Assembly: GCF_000234665.1 (NCBI RefSeq)
Contig: NC_018335.1
Location: forward strand, 558,001-622,000
Direction: 5' to 3'
DNA from: Leishmania mexicana MHOM/GT/2001/U1103
Taxonomy: Eukaryota > Euglenozoa > Kinetoplastea > Trypanosomatida > Trypanosomatidae
Length of the DNA stretch: 64,000 nt
Below are positions 10,223 to 19,423 of the stretch, one piece after another (position 1 is the first letter of the stretch; each line of letters opens with the position of its first letter). The notes beneath the pieces were generated by a model. It was not told where the DNA came from. It worked only from the letters and a program-made list of their open reading frames with translations, and did no database searches. Position numbers and translations under genes: made by a program.

Positions 10223-11062
10223 TCATATCACAAGAGATTCTAACTTGTCGATGACGCCGTCATTCTCCCTCAGCAGTTCTTGCACCATCTTGACCGTCTC
10301 AATCTGTCTCTTGATGGCCGTCTCGAGAGCCTCCTGGGGCAAGTGCGACGGTTTCGTCTCGGTCTGCGGGTTAGCGAGCTCCTCCCACATGCGGACGATG
10401 CTCTGACCTTCGGTTCGCACATCCCGCTGCTCGTCGAGGTTCAGATTCAGCGAGTAGCCGCTCAGCTTTCCATTAAACTTCGCGGCCTCATCAAGGACAG
10501 CGAGGTGGGATTTCCGCCGTTGGGCGGGATCCATCGAGCTTGACTGTTTACGACAGAGGCTACTGGCTGGAGGAAGGGACAAGTTGCCTTGAGTAGGATT
10601 GGTCGAGAACGACGCTGCGACTTGGGAAGGGGAGCTGGCGAGCGAGGTGGCACTCTTCTGCTGCGGTGCTGAGGCCGCTTGTGCGGCCTTCTCCTGCTGC
10701 GCGTAGCCGACCCCAGCGGCCAGGTATTGAAGAAAGATATTGGTCTTCTCGGGCTCGCTGCCTGACACGATTTTTTTTGGATTGACGTCTATCTCCACCT
10801 TCATGATCTTGTTGATGTACTGGATGAGGGTCGTGAGATATTCGATCTTCTTCTCTTTTGTGTCCACCTTAGCCGAGTCGCGCAGCTCAGCTGGAATGAT
10901 GTGATCGTAGGCCGCAAACCGCGCGTCAATACCGCAGACAATGTCGTGAATAAAACGGAACGGCGGTCTCTTCAGCAGTTTCGGGGTGAGCTCCGGCGAA
11001 GTAAGCTGCAGCGGCTGATACGCCGCAATAGTGGCGGACCAGAAGTCGACCTCGCCATTCAT
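10223..11062 (-). CDS. IFT54: IFT54 / TRAF3IP1 (MIP-T3) homologue, intraflagellar transport
   Basis: The protein has 279 residues. Residues ~15-115 match the calponin-homology-like N-terminus of TRAF3IP1/IFT54: LTPKLLKRPPFRFIHDIV followed by VSGSEPEKTNIFLQYLAAG, parallel to human LTEKLLSKPPFRYLHDII and VAGHEPERTNELLQIIGKC. A low-complexity Ala/Ser/Gln linker follows, then a charged coiled-coil-like C-terminus (~190-275). In the family this protein is an IFT-B subunit that binds tubulin and helps assemble the flagellum. It is shorter than the human protein (about 690 residues), mostly in the linker. ATG 11062 is preferred over an open extension further upstream because a clean splice acceptor lies 6 nt before it. 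Confidence 0.9.
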   Translation of the reverse strand: MNGEVDFWSATIAAYQPLQLTSPELTPKLLKRPPFRFIHDIVCGIDARFAAYDHIIPAELRDSAKVDTKEKKIEYLTTLIQYINKIMKVEIDVNPKKIVSGSEPEKTNIFLQYLAAGVGYAQQEKAAQAASAPQQKSATSLASSPSQVAASFSTNPTQGNLSLPPASSLCRKQSSSMDPAQRRKSHLAVLDEAAKFNGKLSGYSLNLNLDEQRDVRTEGQSIVRMWEELANPQTETKPSHLPQEALETAIKRQIETVKMVQELLRENDGVIDKLESLVI

Positions 11063-11067
11063 GTTCA

Positions 11068-11108
11068 CTGAGGAGACCACAGAAGAGGAAGAAGCATACA
11101 AAAAAAGG
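11068..11108 (-). promoter_or_regulatory. Spliced-leader acceptor deciding the IFT54 start
   Basis: A long C/T tract on the minus strand ends in CTCCTCAG, with the AG at 11068-11069, and the first ATG after it is 11062. This excludes the open-frame extension that would add about 110 residues. Confidence 0.7.
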
Positions 11109-12242
11109 AACCCAGGCTCCGAGCAATGAAAGTCAAGCGCACAGCACAGCGTGCCAATTCTCAGCCGCGTTCTGCACTTCGCCAGCAAGAGCGCACGAGT
11201 ACGAACTGCGAAGCGTTGGTGCGTGTGAATGCTGCTCGCACCGAATAAAGACGAGTACGGTAGTGCAAAGAACACTGGTCCGACACGTGACTGCAACCAG
11301 CGGGAAAAAAAGGGAGGGAGGGAGGCAGTGGGTGAGGGAGCCTCAGGACGGAATGAAATGCAAATGTAATGCAGAAGAGCAGCATTCATCAACACAGATA
11401 CACGTCAAATCTCCAGTCGCGCCTTGAGCCCCACCACCGACGATCGTTGTCGGTCTCGATGCGCCCACCCCCCCCAGTCCACAAGGAACACTTCGCCGCA
11501 CATCTCTTCTTGGCATTTCCTTCCTCATTTCAATGGCTCTTTCGCATCTGTCAAGGCAACTCGGGGCGGGAGGGGGTGAGTGGTGACGAAGTTTCACTGT
11601 AGGTGTCCCCGTGAGCCGGTGAGGTGTTGTCCACCCTACCAGCGATACCACCATCACCGTTTCGCGAGCCCGACTCAGGTGCTGGTACATTAGACAGAAG
11701 CGATCCACGATGTGGTCGCCATGTCACGGCAGAGTGTGCTGCCGAGTCTCTTCTCTTCCGCCTCAACGTGGCGAAGAAAAGGTTCCCTTCCTCTTCGTTT
11801 TCCTTTCTTTCTGTGAACGGTGAGAGGCTTAAGTCCGGAAGTGTCTTACGTGGAAATAGGAAGGCAAGTACACAGCACATACCACGCACAGCACGCACTG
11901 ACCAAACACGTGGAGTCGTTCGAGACGAGAAGGTGGCAAAGAGAGTGAGAGAAAAAAAATGAGGGTAGCGTGGGCCTCGATCCTACTCACCGCTTCCCCT
12001 TTTCCTCCCCCCAAATGTACACACACAGGTGCCTGCGCCTCGTCGAAGATGCACACCAATGCAGCCTCAACAAGGCCGCACGCAGGAACGACAGCACAGG
12101 GACGACGCGCTACATGCAGAAAAAAGCGAACAAGACCAACTCGCACACTCGTCTCTCTCCGCAACACACGCAGCCCAATGACCTGTGTGTGACGGCACTG
12201 AAGCTCGCAACGCGAGCTGCCTTATGTGCCACCCTCGCTCAT
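11109..12242. other. Intergenic
   Basis: No supported gene. Minus-strand open frames at 11343-11708 and 11829-12167 are low-complexity and show no recognisable domain. The plus strand carries several purine-rich stretches (around 11308-11326 and 11935-11960), typical of processing signals for the minus-strand transcript. Confidence 0.55.
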
Positions 12243-14216
12243 CTATGTCGGCAAATTTTTCACGCTTGCCTCGTCTTGGGCTGGAGACGCGACCGTGGCT
12301 GTCCCCTGCGTGCTAGATGTCGGCGCGTCGGTGATGTGGTCGTGACCAGTGATTTGTTTGAACTCCTTCAGCCTACGCGTCTCGTCTGGAAGCCCGAGAA
12401 CGGCGTTGAGCGAAAATCGACTTTTCAGCCGGCGCTGCTGTGGTTTGGGGAGCAGGCGGTTCACGGTGGCGTTGTGCGACACCGGGACAAAGAGGGTGCT
12501 GGCCCCGACGCCGAGCAGCTTCACACCCATGTTGCGAATCGCGAGGTGCGTGTCGTGGTTCCGCACCGACAGCCACGACTGAAACTCGGGGTTCTCCTTC
12601 TTGAGGTAGTTCATCTCGCGCAGCTTATTGACGATGGCGCAGACACTAAACGGGGCGTCCTTGCCCAGCCAGTGGTCCTGCAGCGCCTCGATGGGGGTGT
12701 AATGGGGGTAGAGTTGCTCATCGACGCCCAGCCAACCCTTCAAGGCATGCATGAAGCCGATTTCGTCCTCTGTCTTCACCTTTGCCGTCCGCATCAGCTG
12801 CGAAGGTCGGTAGAAGTCCCTCATCGGCCGGGCCAGCAGGCGGCGAATCGCTCGCAGCACAACAAAAGAGAAGCCGTGAGCCGAAATGGCAACCTCGTAC
12901 GTCCCCTCTGGGTCCTTGAAGTCCAGCTCGCTGAACTCCGGATCCATGAGGAACGGGTGGTACCCCCACGTGCTCATGCCCTCCTTCTCCATGGATGCCT
13001 CGTACTCGTCCTTCTCTTCCTTCCGTTGAAACTTGTCGTACTTCTCGGGGGGGCGAAAGGCCACGTACACGTCGGATGTATAGCGAGACCGCTTACGGAA
13101 GGTGAGGTCGCGCGTGCAACCGACGCCGTCATCGAAGCGGATGGTGCGATGCACGTCTGAGCGACCGAGGCACGCCCCAACGGCGGCGAGGAGATCGGTA
13201 AAACCCTCCGAGTACGAGACGTCATTCCGTGCCGACCACACCAGGTCGCGCGTGCTGGTCTTCTTATCTGTAAAATAGAAGAGAATCGTGAAGAGCTCCT
13301 CGGGGCGGTGCTCGTCCAGTTCGATCACGCAGTCCATGCACTCGATCTCTTCACCCATCTCTTTCCACGTGAGGTGCTTTGGTGTCTTTGTGAACTTGCA
13401 CTCAAACATGAGCTTGTGCTTCCACGCCTCCTCCTCCGCATATGGGACGAGTGCCTCCTCGACATTCTTGAGGTCTTCCATGATCTCGCTCTCGACATCA
13501 TCGATGCGGCGGAAGTTAACCGTCTTCTTCGACTCGTCGAGCACCTCCTCTACGGACCATAGACCGGTCGCACGCAGGGGCCCGTAGTCTGGCACCATCG
13601 GGCCGTCCTGCGGTCGCGCCGCTGTTTTGATATTCTTCGTTGCCTCTGTTTCCGCTGTCACCTCGTGCTTCGAACTTGACGGGGACGACGACGATGACGC
13701 GTCGCGGCTCCCATTTCCTGGCTCGGCACGGGTACCGCTACTGCGTAATGGTACGGTCGCGTACCTTTTTCGCTCAGTGGTCAAGCCGGCTCCAGTGCTA
13801 ACAGAGGACGCGGTAGCCGACGTTGCCACGCCAGTTGGTATCTTGTCAGCCTCGGTAACGATCGTGTGCGTGTACAGCCCATCAGTGCGATCTATCCCAT
13901 TGGCCTTCTCACCGCTCCCTCGCTGTGACGCTGAGGATGCAAAAGAGGAGCCGCGTTTGGAGCTGACCATCCCCTCGGTGGCGCCACGCAGAGCCCCGTC
14001 ACGCGCGTCGAGGTCGGCCGAGGATTTTGATGACAACGGCGGCGCAGGTGTGTCTGGCCCAGGTCGGGGTGGTGTGGACGATAATCCCGTCCAGTCGCTT
14101 TTGTGGCGGTCACCAGTGCTTCGAGAAAACGGGCGCGTGGCGAGCGTGATGGTTGTGTTGCGGGAAAGGCGGCGTTGCCCACGAAACAGCGACAGCACCG
14201 CGGCGGAAGCGCGCAT
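12243..14216 (-). CDS. Conserved-looking protein of unknown function, probably mitochondrial
   Basis: The protein has 657 residues starting at ATG 14216; the frame extends to 14231 only through a GTG. The N-terminus (MRASAAVLSLFRGQRRLSRN) is rich in Arg, Ser and Ala with no acid, like a mitochondrial presequence. Residues ~40-190 are low-complexity and probably disordered. From about residue 205 to 620 the composition becomes that of a folded domain, with many Trp, Phe, Tyr and charged residues and blocks such as ELFTILFYFTD and PMRDFYRPSQL. I do not recognise the fold. A kinetoplastid mitochondrial RNA-processing or ribosome-associated factor is possible but only a guess. The AG at 14236-14237 after a T-rich tract supports the start. 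Confidence 0.85.
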   Translation of the reverse strand: MRASAAVLSLFRGQRRLSRNTTITLATRPFSRSTGDRHKSDWTGLSSTPPRPGPDTPAPPLSSKSSADLDARDGALRGATEGMVSSKRGSSFASSASQRGSGEKANGIDRTDGLYTHTIVTEADKIPTGVATSATASSVSTGAGLTTERKRYATVPLRSSGTRAEPGNGSRDASSSSSPSSSKHEVTAETEATKNIKTAARPQDGPMVPDYGPLRATGLWSVEEVLDESKKTVNFRRIDDVESEIMEDLKNVEEALVPYAEEEAWKHKLMFECKFTKTPKHLTWKEMGEEIECMDCVIELDEHRPEELFTILFYFTDKKTSTRDLVWSARNDVSYSEGFTDLLAAVGACLGRSDVHRTIRFDDGVGCTRDLTFRKRSRYTSDVYVAFRPPEKYDKFQRKEEKDEYEASMEKEGMSTWGYHPFLMDPEFSELDFKDPEGTYEVAISAHGFSFVVLRAIRRLLARPMRDFYRPSQLMRTAKVKTEDEIGFMHALKGWLGVDEQLYPHYTPIEALQDHWLGKDAPFSVCAIVNKLREMNYLKKENPEFQSWLSVRNHDTHLAIRNMGVKLLGVGASTLFVPVSHNATVNRLLPKPQQRRLKSRFSLNAVLGLPDETRRLKEFKQITGHDHITDAPTSSTQGTATVASPAQDEASVKNLPT

Positions 14217-14235
14217 GGTGAAGGCAGCCACCTCC

Positions 14236-14280
14236 CTCCAAGAACAATAACAACAAAAAACAAAAACGAAAACAATTTAA
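14236..14280 (-). promoter_or_regulatory. Spliced-leader acceptor for the 657-residue protein gene
   Basis: A T-rich tract interrupted by G on the minus strand ends in CTTGGAG, the first AG after the tract, about 19 nt before ATG 14216. Confidence 0.6.
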
Positions 14281-15236
14281 GCACGCGTGAGTTAGAGTAG
14301 CCAGGACCAAAGGAACGCTTATGGTGCACGCGATGGAGGCTGATGCAAGAGAACAGGGTGGATAAGAAACGCTCGTCTGCGAGAAGCACTCTTCCGCGCT
14401 TGGGGAGCAGGTTCACACGCACACAGAGGGAGCGGGAGCGGTAGTTCCTCGCTTGGTGGTGCGTCAGGAATACTACAGATGTAGTCGACGGAGGACAACG
14501 CACGGAAGTAGTAGTAGTCACGGGTAAAACGAAAGCTCTCCGGCAGACGACAGTGCAGCGTTCTCGAAGGGGTGCACAGTGCTTTCCCTCCAACATTAAA
14601 GGGAAAAAACAACTCCTCTTGACGCGAAACGGAGTTGGGGGAGATCTTCTACAGCACGGCACCTCGGTGGTGGTCGCCCTTCGCTGATTGGAGAACAGAG
14701 CACCACTCACATACCCACCAGATAAAACAAATAAAAAGAGAGCAGGTAGGGGTTCCACCGCCGAGTCGAAGTGAGGAGACCAGCGAGGAAAGGAGGAAGG
14801 GCGAAAACGAGAAGTGGCAGGCGGTGAGAAGGAGGTGCACAAGATTCACTAAGAGAGAATGGGCATGCATACCTTGGACAACAATGCGCAGGAGCGCGAT
14901 ACTGTGAATAGCCACACATAATCATTCCACAGGAAGCAGAAGGTGATCTGAGTGCGAAGGGTTGAGGCCACTATCATACCGTGGAACTGGAGTCCGTGCC
15001 TCGGACTCAACTTCGGGGCCGCTTCGGCATTGCTATCAAGGAAGAGGTGGTCGTAGCCCCGCACACAGCGTTGACCCGTCTTTGTTCTCCTTTTGTTTTG
15101 GTTTTCTTGCGCGGCAAGACGTCAGGGCATAGCACGGCAAAGAGCACCGAACATCAGTGGCCAGATAAGGAAGCACGAGGAGCCGAACAATGCGCTGAAA
15201 GTCTTCCCTATGCGTGATCGGCCCACACATAGTCAT
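14281..15236. other. Intergenic
   Basis: No supported gene. Minus-strand frames here (for example 14319-14612 and 15036-15236) have neither coding-like composition nor a recognisable domain. It should contain the 3'UTR of the small gene ending at 15237 and upstream signals for 12243-14216. Confidence 0.5.
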
Positions 15237-15488
15237 TCACATCCGTTTTCTTTTCCTTTTGTTTTCGCTCGCAACGCACAAGGTGGCATACACGCTCATC
15301 CCCAGTAGCAAGGAAATCTCGCCCTCACTCTCCTCAGTGTCCACATTTGACAGCATGCACGTGCCCGCATGCTCCTGTTCCCTCATCGTGGGCATGCGAA
15401 TGAATTGGCCATTCCTCTCGATGAACACGCTCACTATTTTCGAGGCTCTTTCTCTGTCGATAATCCCAGCTTCCGTCTTACAGCGCAT
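15237..15488 (-). CDS. Candidate small protein, 83 residues, unknown function
   Basis: This short frame reads in the direction of the transcription unit. It has mixed hydrophobic and polar composition (KIVSVFIERNGQFIRMPTM, then EISLLLGMSVYATLCVAS) and a basic C-terminal tail (KRKRKRM). The first AG after an upstream pyrimidine tract directly abuts the ATG, so the spliced leader would supply nearly the whole 5' leader. Third-position GC is mixed, weaker than in the long genes. I know of no family for it. It could be a real short gene or a chance frame. Confidence 0.45.
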   Translation of the reverse strand: MRCKTEAGIIDRERASKIVSVFIERNGQFIRMPTMREQEHAGTCMLSNVDTEESEGEISLLLGMSVYATLCVASENKRKRKRM

Positions 15489-15548
15489 CTATGCAGACCA
15501 GCAGTCGCGCCAACCCATTCGGTAACCCAAGAAAAGGAAGGAAAAGCA
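15489..15548 (-). promoter_or_regulatory. Possible spliced-leader acceptor abutting the 83-residue frame
   Basis: A pyrimidine tract (CTTTTCCTTCCTTTTCTTGG on the minus strand) is followed by about 40 nt without any AG. The first AG, at 15489-15490, is immediately before the ATG. Confidence 0.45.
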
Positions 15549-16041
15549 CTGCCGATGCGTCACGAGCCTTCAAAGTGTCCTGCATGCCACCCCCACCAGC
15601 ACTCCAACATAAACGTTCGGAGACGAGAAACAGACTGGAAACACAAGAAGCGCCTCACAACAGAGAGACCAGCTACATAAAGGCTGCGGAAAAGACCCAC
15701 GCTGCGCACAAGAGAAGGACGTCCGTGGGAAGGCCGGACGGTCGAGTCACTAAGCCTCTGTTCACCGCGCAACTTGAAAGTGATAAGCACGTCGATACTC
15801 ATCATCATAACACACAAAACAAGCGGTCAAGTGCCAAAGTAGAGCAAAGGGCACCGCGCAGATATCCCAGTTGGAAAGCGGGGCTCCTCATCACCGACAC
15901 TGATGACGATGACAGCAAGGTGCCGTCTTCTCGCACACATACACAGAGAAAAAGGAATGGTGCCATCACATCGTCTTCCCTCTCCCACCTTGTGCTCCCC
16001 TCCACAAAATAATAACCGCCAAAAAGATGCAAAGGCCAACG
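15549..16041. other. Intergenic
   Basis: No supported gene. A 173-residue plus-strand frame spans 15491-16012 but it opposes the transcription unit, is low-complexity and shows no domain. Confidence 0.5.
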
Positions 16042-16251
16042 TCAACTAAACGGCGCAGGTGGCCGCAACCTGCGGCGGCGAAACACGGAGCGAGAGCGAC
16101 ACCCCATCACAGCCAAGGGAAAAATAATGGCCACGAGAAGAAGGACGCAGCCCCAGAGATACCCCATCTGCGATCCGTGCATGTTGAGGTATTCATAGCA
16201 GGACTTGAATGAGCGCGTTCCCTTGCCGCGCCCAGAGTACTCATGTTCCAT
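16042..16251 (-). CDS. Small single-pass membrane protein, 69 residues, unknown function
   Basis: A 69-residue frame starts at ATG 16251. Residues 1-29 are polar, with two Tyr-rich spots (MEHEYSG and SCYEYLNMH). Residues ~30-50 form one strongly hydrophobic helix (YLWGCVLLLVAIIFPLAVMG), and the tail is very basic (FRRRRLR). That layout suits a single-pass protein with a cytosolic basic tail, for example in the ER or mitochondrial membrane. A textbook acceptor (seven T, then AG) lies 10-11 nt before the ATG, with no ATG between. I do not recognise the family. The clean acceptor and single hydrophobic segment argue for a real gene. Confidence 0.65.
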   Translation of the reverse strand: MEHEYSGRGKGTRSFKSCYEYLNMHGSQMGYLWGCVLLLVAIIFPLAVMGCRSRSVFRRRRLRPPAPFS

Positions 16252-16261
16252 TTTTCCCGTG

Positions 16262-16275
16262 CTAAAAAAAGATGT
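16262..16275 (-). promoter_or_regulatory. Spliced-leader acceptor for the 69-residue membrane protein
   Basis: The minus strand reads ATCTTTTTTTAG; the AG is at 16262-16263, and a further T-rich stretch lies upstream. Confidence 0.65.
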
Positions 16276-16851
16276 GGCAACAAAAACACACAAGAAACGA
16301 CACACGCAAACAGGCCAGCAGCTGTGCACCTCTTTGCGCTCACTATGTTCACCCAAGTGTGTCGGCTTACCGTATAGAAGACTGTAATGAAACTAGTAGC
16401 CCATTTCTACGCACCACTGCGCTTGCCGAGCAGCAGTCAGAACGGGGCAGTTGGAGGGGACGAATCGTGCGTGCCGGTGTGTGTCGGGATCCCTACGAGC
16501 GCGTGAAGAAGAGATGTGGGAAAGAAGTGCCAACAAAAGGGGAGGTTACCAATACAGGCGTCGATAGTCAGATACACGAAAAGGCACCGATAATTATACA
16601 CAAGCTCCTTGTCCCGTTTCGGGCCACGTAACACTCGTTGCCGATGGTCGCGTACGGATTCATAAGCGCACGCTTCTCGACATTTTCGAGGAGTTCTACG
16701 CCTCACAAGGCAAGATCCTGCATGCAAACGAGAGGCCGCCGTACACCTAAACTTGTCGTTTCGTTTTAATTGCAACGTGACCATTCTCTGCCGCACACGA
16801 GTTAAACGCCAGACACACACACACACATGCCTCAGCTCCTGTCACAGGCCC
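16276..16851. other. Intergenic
   Basis: Nothing gene-like was seen. It lies between the small membrane-protein gene and repeat copy 1. A short (CA)n tract at about 16814-16829 abuts the repeat. Confidence 0.5.
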
Positions 16852-17347
16852 CCTCCCCCTCCCCATCGCGTCCGTGCGAGGCAGCGCTGCAACAGCCTTA
16901 CAGCAAAGCACCGACCCAGCCCTCCGAGGCACGGCCTCGCCCTCAAAGTATACCCAGACGCCCGCTCCGCAGGGCCCCTCACAGCCGCGCCCATCATGCC
17001 CGTCGCCACCCCTCGTGCATCCCACATCGGGGGCGACACTCAGCCTCCCCACCACACCAGTAGACCGTGTGAGGGCCAGGGGGGAGGGAGGGGCAGGATA
17101 CGTCCCAGCCGCGCTGGCACGCCGCCTAAAATCACATGGATGGCGCCACCCTGCTGACACGGTCGCGGGTCGCTGCGACGCCACGCCGTTCAGGGCATGA
17201 CCGCCGACGTCAGCAGCGATGCATCGCGCAGACCCCCCTCCTTACGTCGTAGGTGCCTGGGCGCGTCACAACCAGATGTGGTCCCGCATTTGGCGGAGGA
17301 TAGCAGGAGGGTGAGGGGTGAGGGGGGAGAGGGGAAGGCGGCTTGGC
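16852..17347. repeat. Dispersed repeat copy 1, SIDER-like
   Basis: About 495 bp are shared with 25883-26372 in the same orientation. Over the ~450 bp I compared by eye I counted about five single-base differences, and the GA-rich high-coordinate end differs more. It starts at CTCCCCCTCCCCATCGCG and ends in a G-rich stretch; outside these points the sequences diverge at once. It lies about 670 nt downstream of the Fyv7-like stop codon, so probably in that 3'UTR. Length and position suit the Leishmania SIDER retroposon families, but I cannot confirm the family or sense strand. Open frames across it are by-products. Confidence 0.85.
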
Positions 17348-18019
17348 TTTCACACAAAGAGCGAGTGTAGTGGACTGTGTAATACGCCGCACGGAAGCGG
17401 CCCCATCTGGTCATCCAGGACACAGACGTCAAGCAGCATACATGAATGCGGGAGACAGACGTCGGGATGCGAGCACACACACAAAAAAAAACTTCATTGT
17501 GTCTCACGCGCGACGGCGTTGCCGCTCTCATGAAGTATCTCCTCGTTGTGCCTGTTCTCCCCTGTACGATTCAGCTGCAGGGCCCAACATCGCTCTTGGA
17601 GCAGCCAGAGCACAAATGTGACACCGAAGAGTGTGTGTGTGTGAGGCCGTATGCAAATTCCGCATCCGCACGAGCAAGAAACGGGGTGGGGGGAAGGGAC
17701 ACCAAGAATGGGGATAAGACATACGACCAGGATGTCGAGTAGAACCACGACGTGATCATCTGACTCGAAAGCCCGAAAAAGATAAAAGACGCCCTAAAGG
17801 TTGAACAGAGGAGTAGCATAGCAGAGAGTGGGTACCGCCGGCAAGGGAAAGGGGAACGGCTAGGGTGTGAAAAAGGCCAGTTCTCCTCGAAACAGAAACC
17901 TCCACGGTGACGTTTGTGAAAAGCTTGCGTGCATGTCTGCATGTGTGTGTATGTGTAGCGCCCATGTGTATTGCCTTTTTACAACGCTCGTGGCAACCAC
18001 GATTATCAACGGTTGGCTG
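17348..18019. other. Intergenic, 3' of the Fyv7-like gene
   Basis: No supported gene. It contains a nine-A run near 17483-17491 and a GT-rich tract near 17628-17642. It is probably the proximal 3'UTR of the gene at 18020-18592. Confidence 0.5.
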
Positions 18020-18592
18020 TCACTGCCGGCTGATCTTCTGGAGAAGAGACTCCATACGGCTCGACATCACCGGCTGCCCCTTCTTGGTCCGCTTGGCAAA
18101 GAGTGCGTTGCGCGACTTGCGTGCTTGCACGCGCGACTGCTTCTCTCGCTCGCGCTCCTGGCGCGTCTTCTGCTTCTCCTCCCGCTCCTGTTGGTGCCTG
18201 CGCTGCACCTCCTCCATTCCAGAGACGGCGCTGTAGTGCTTCTGCCGCTTGTCAATGAGGTCGTTGACCGTGGTCGCCGCAAACTTGCGCTTCAGGTTGT
18301 ACTTGCGCTTCTTCTTTTCGTTGTTCGTGAGGCTCTGGTCATAGTCGATTTGCTCAAGGGTGCTGCTCAGATTTTCCTTGGCCGCCTCGCGCGTGCGGTC
18401 GTAGTCCTCCAGTCGCTTCGACACAATCCCCTCCTCCTTGCATAGTTTTCGGTAGGCCTCCATGCGAGCGCGCTCCTCGTCCTTTTTTTTCCGCCCCTCC
18501 TCGAGGAACGTCTGGCGGACATTTTTCGAAAAGAAGGCTTGGCGCTCCGCCTTGAAGCCGTACACCTTGCGGCGCTTCGCTCTCTCACTCAT
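18020..18592 (-). CDS. FYV7: Fyv7/TAP26-like rRNA-processing protein
   Basis: The protein has 190 residues and is extremely rich in Lys, Arg and Glu, with a long charged helix through the middle. The C-terminal signature TKKGQPVMSSRMESLLQKI closely matches the Fyv7/CCDC59 (TAP26) C-terminus, which has the form TKKGQPxxxxxxxxLLxKI. The N-terminus (SERAKRRKVYGFKAERQAFF) carries the basic aromatic pattern of the same family. Family members are nucleolar and act in small-subunit rRNA processing. The start ATG at 18592 is about 4 nt after an AG following a C/T tract. Confidence 0.78.
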   Translation of the reverse strand: MSERAKRRKVYGFKAERQAFFSKNVRQTFLEEGRKKKDEERARMEAYRKLCKEEGIVSKRLEDYDRTREAAKENLSSTLEQIDYDQSLTNNEKKKRKYNLKRKFAATTVNDLIDKRQKHYSAVSGMEEVQRRHQQEREEKQKTRQEREREKQSRVQARKSRNALFAKRTKKGQPVMSSRMESLLQKISRQ

Positions 18593-19423
18593 GTTCTTTT
18601 CCAGAAGTGGTGGTGGAAGTTGAATCTACACGGCGATGTAGCTGCCCCCTTCTGCAGAAGAAGCCAAAGGGGATTCGCGGCTGTGTGTGGGGGGGTGTCG
18701 TGGATGTGTGTATGGGTGTCTGCTGGGGTAGGGTTGGAGACTTGTGTGGGGAGCATGAGGGAAGCCCCGAAAGTGGGCAGGGGGAGATGGGTGGGAGCCG
18801 AAAGGAAGGTGAGAATAAGGAAAAACTCGACTAGAGAAGCTGGCACAGGATGCCGCCACGAAACGGTGGCAAAGATGTGTGTAGCATGCTACGTGATGCT
18901 CCCTGCCACCCGTCCTCTCCACATGACGCGGTCGCTCACAGGGAAAGAAAACAAGGACGCGCTACTGAGTGGTGAGGCAAACACGCTTGATTTCGCTTTC
19001 CACCTCCCTCCCCTTTATCCACCCCCAAGCTCCCATCACCATAGTTGTTGGTGTGCTGCGGAGTTTGCGCGCGCTACGGTTATCACCATCGAGCTCTCTA
19101 GCGTACGCACAACAGCAACAACACAGCAAAAAAAAGAGGAGGAGGGGGCGGGGTGCAGCGCATAGAACAAGATGGCCGGCCAGGGTAAAAACAAGGGGAA
19201 GGGCGGGATGGCGAGTAGCCGACACAAAAACTAAGAGAGGAGGAAGTGTACAAGTCGTGAAGAAAAAAAAGAGCCGCCTTTTGCACGCCAACCCCCCCCC
19301 CTCTCCCAGCACAACCACACAGAGGAGGTGCACGTGGCCTGCGCTCTCCATGAATGCTGACCACTAAGCGCTCTCGAAGGTGTGCTCCTTCCCCCCTCTC
19401 ATAGCCGCCGCTGCTGCTCGCTG
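18593..19423. other. Intergenic
   Basis: No supported gene. It is strongly strand-asymmetric, with GT- and G-rich runs on the plus strand around 18680-18800 and A-rich runs around 19120-19140 and 19259-19270. The antisense frame at 18539-19165 has no domain. Confidence 0.5.

Noticed and set aside
11970..13160. A 396-residue plus-strand open frame
   Set aside because: It lies mostly antisense to the 657-residue mitochondrial-type gene; long antisense frames are expected opposite GC-rich genes. No domain and wrong orientation for the unit.
16747..17184. Minus-strand frames in both ~490-bp repeats encoding nearly the same peptide
   Set aside because: The shared peptide only reflects the shared repeat DNA; there is no start context, no domain and no conservation beyond the repeat.
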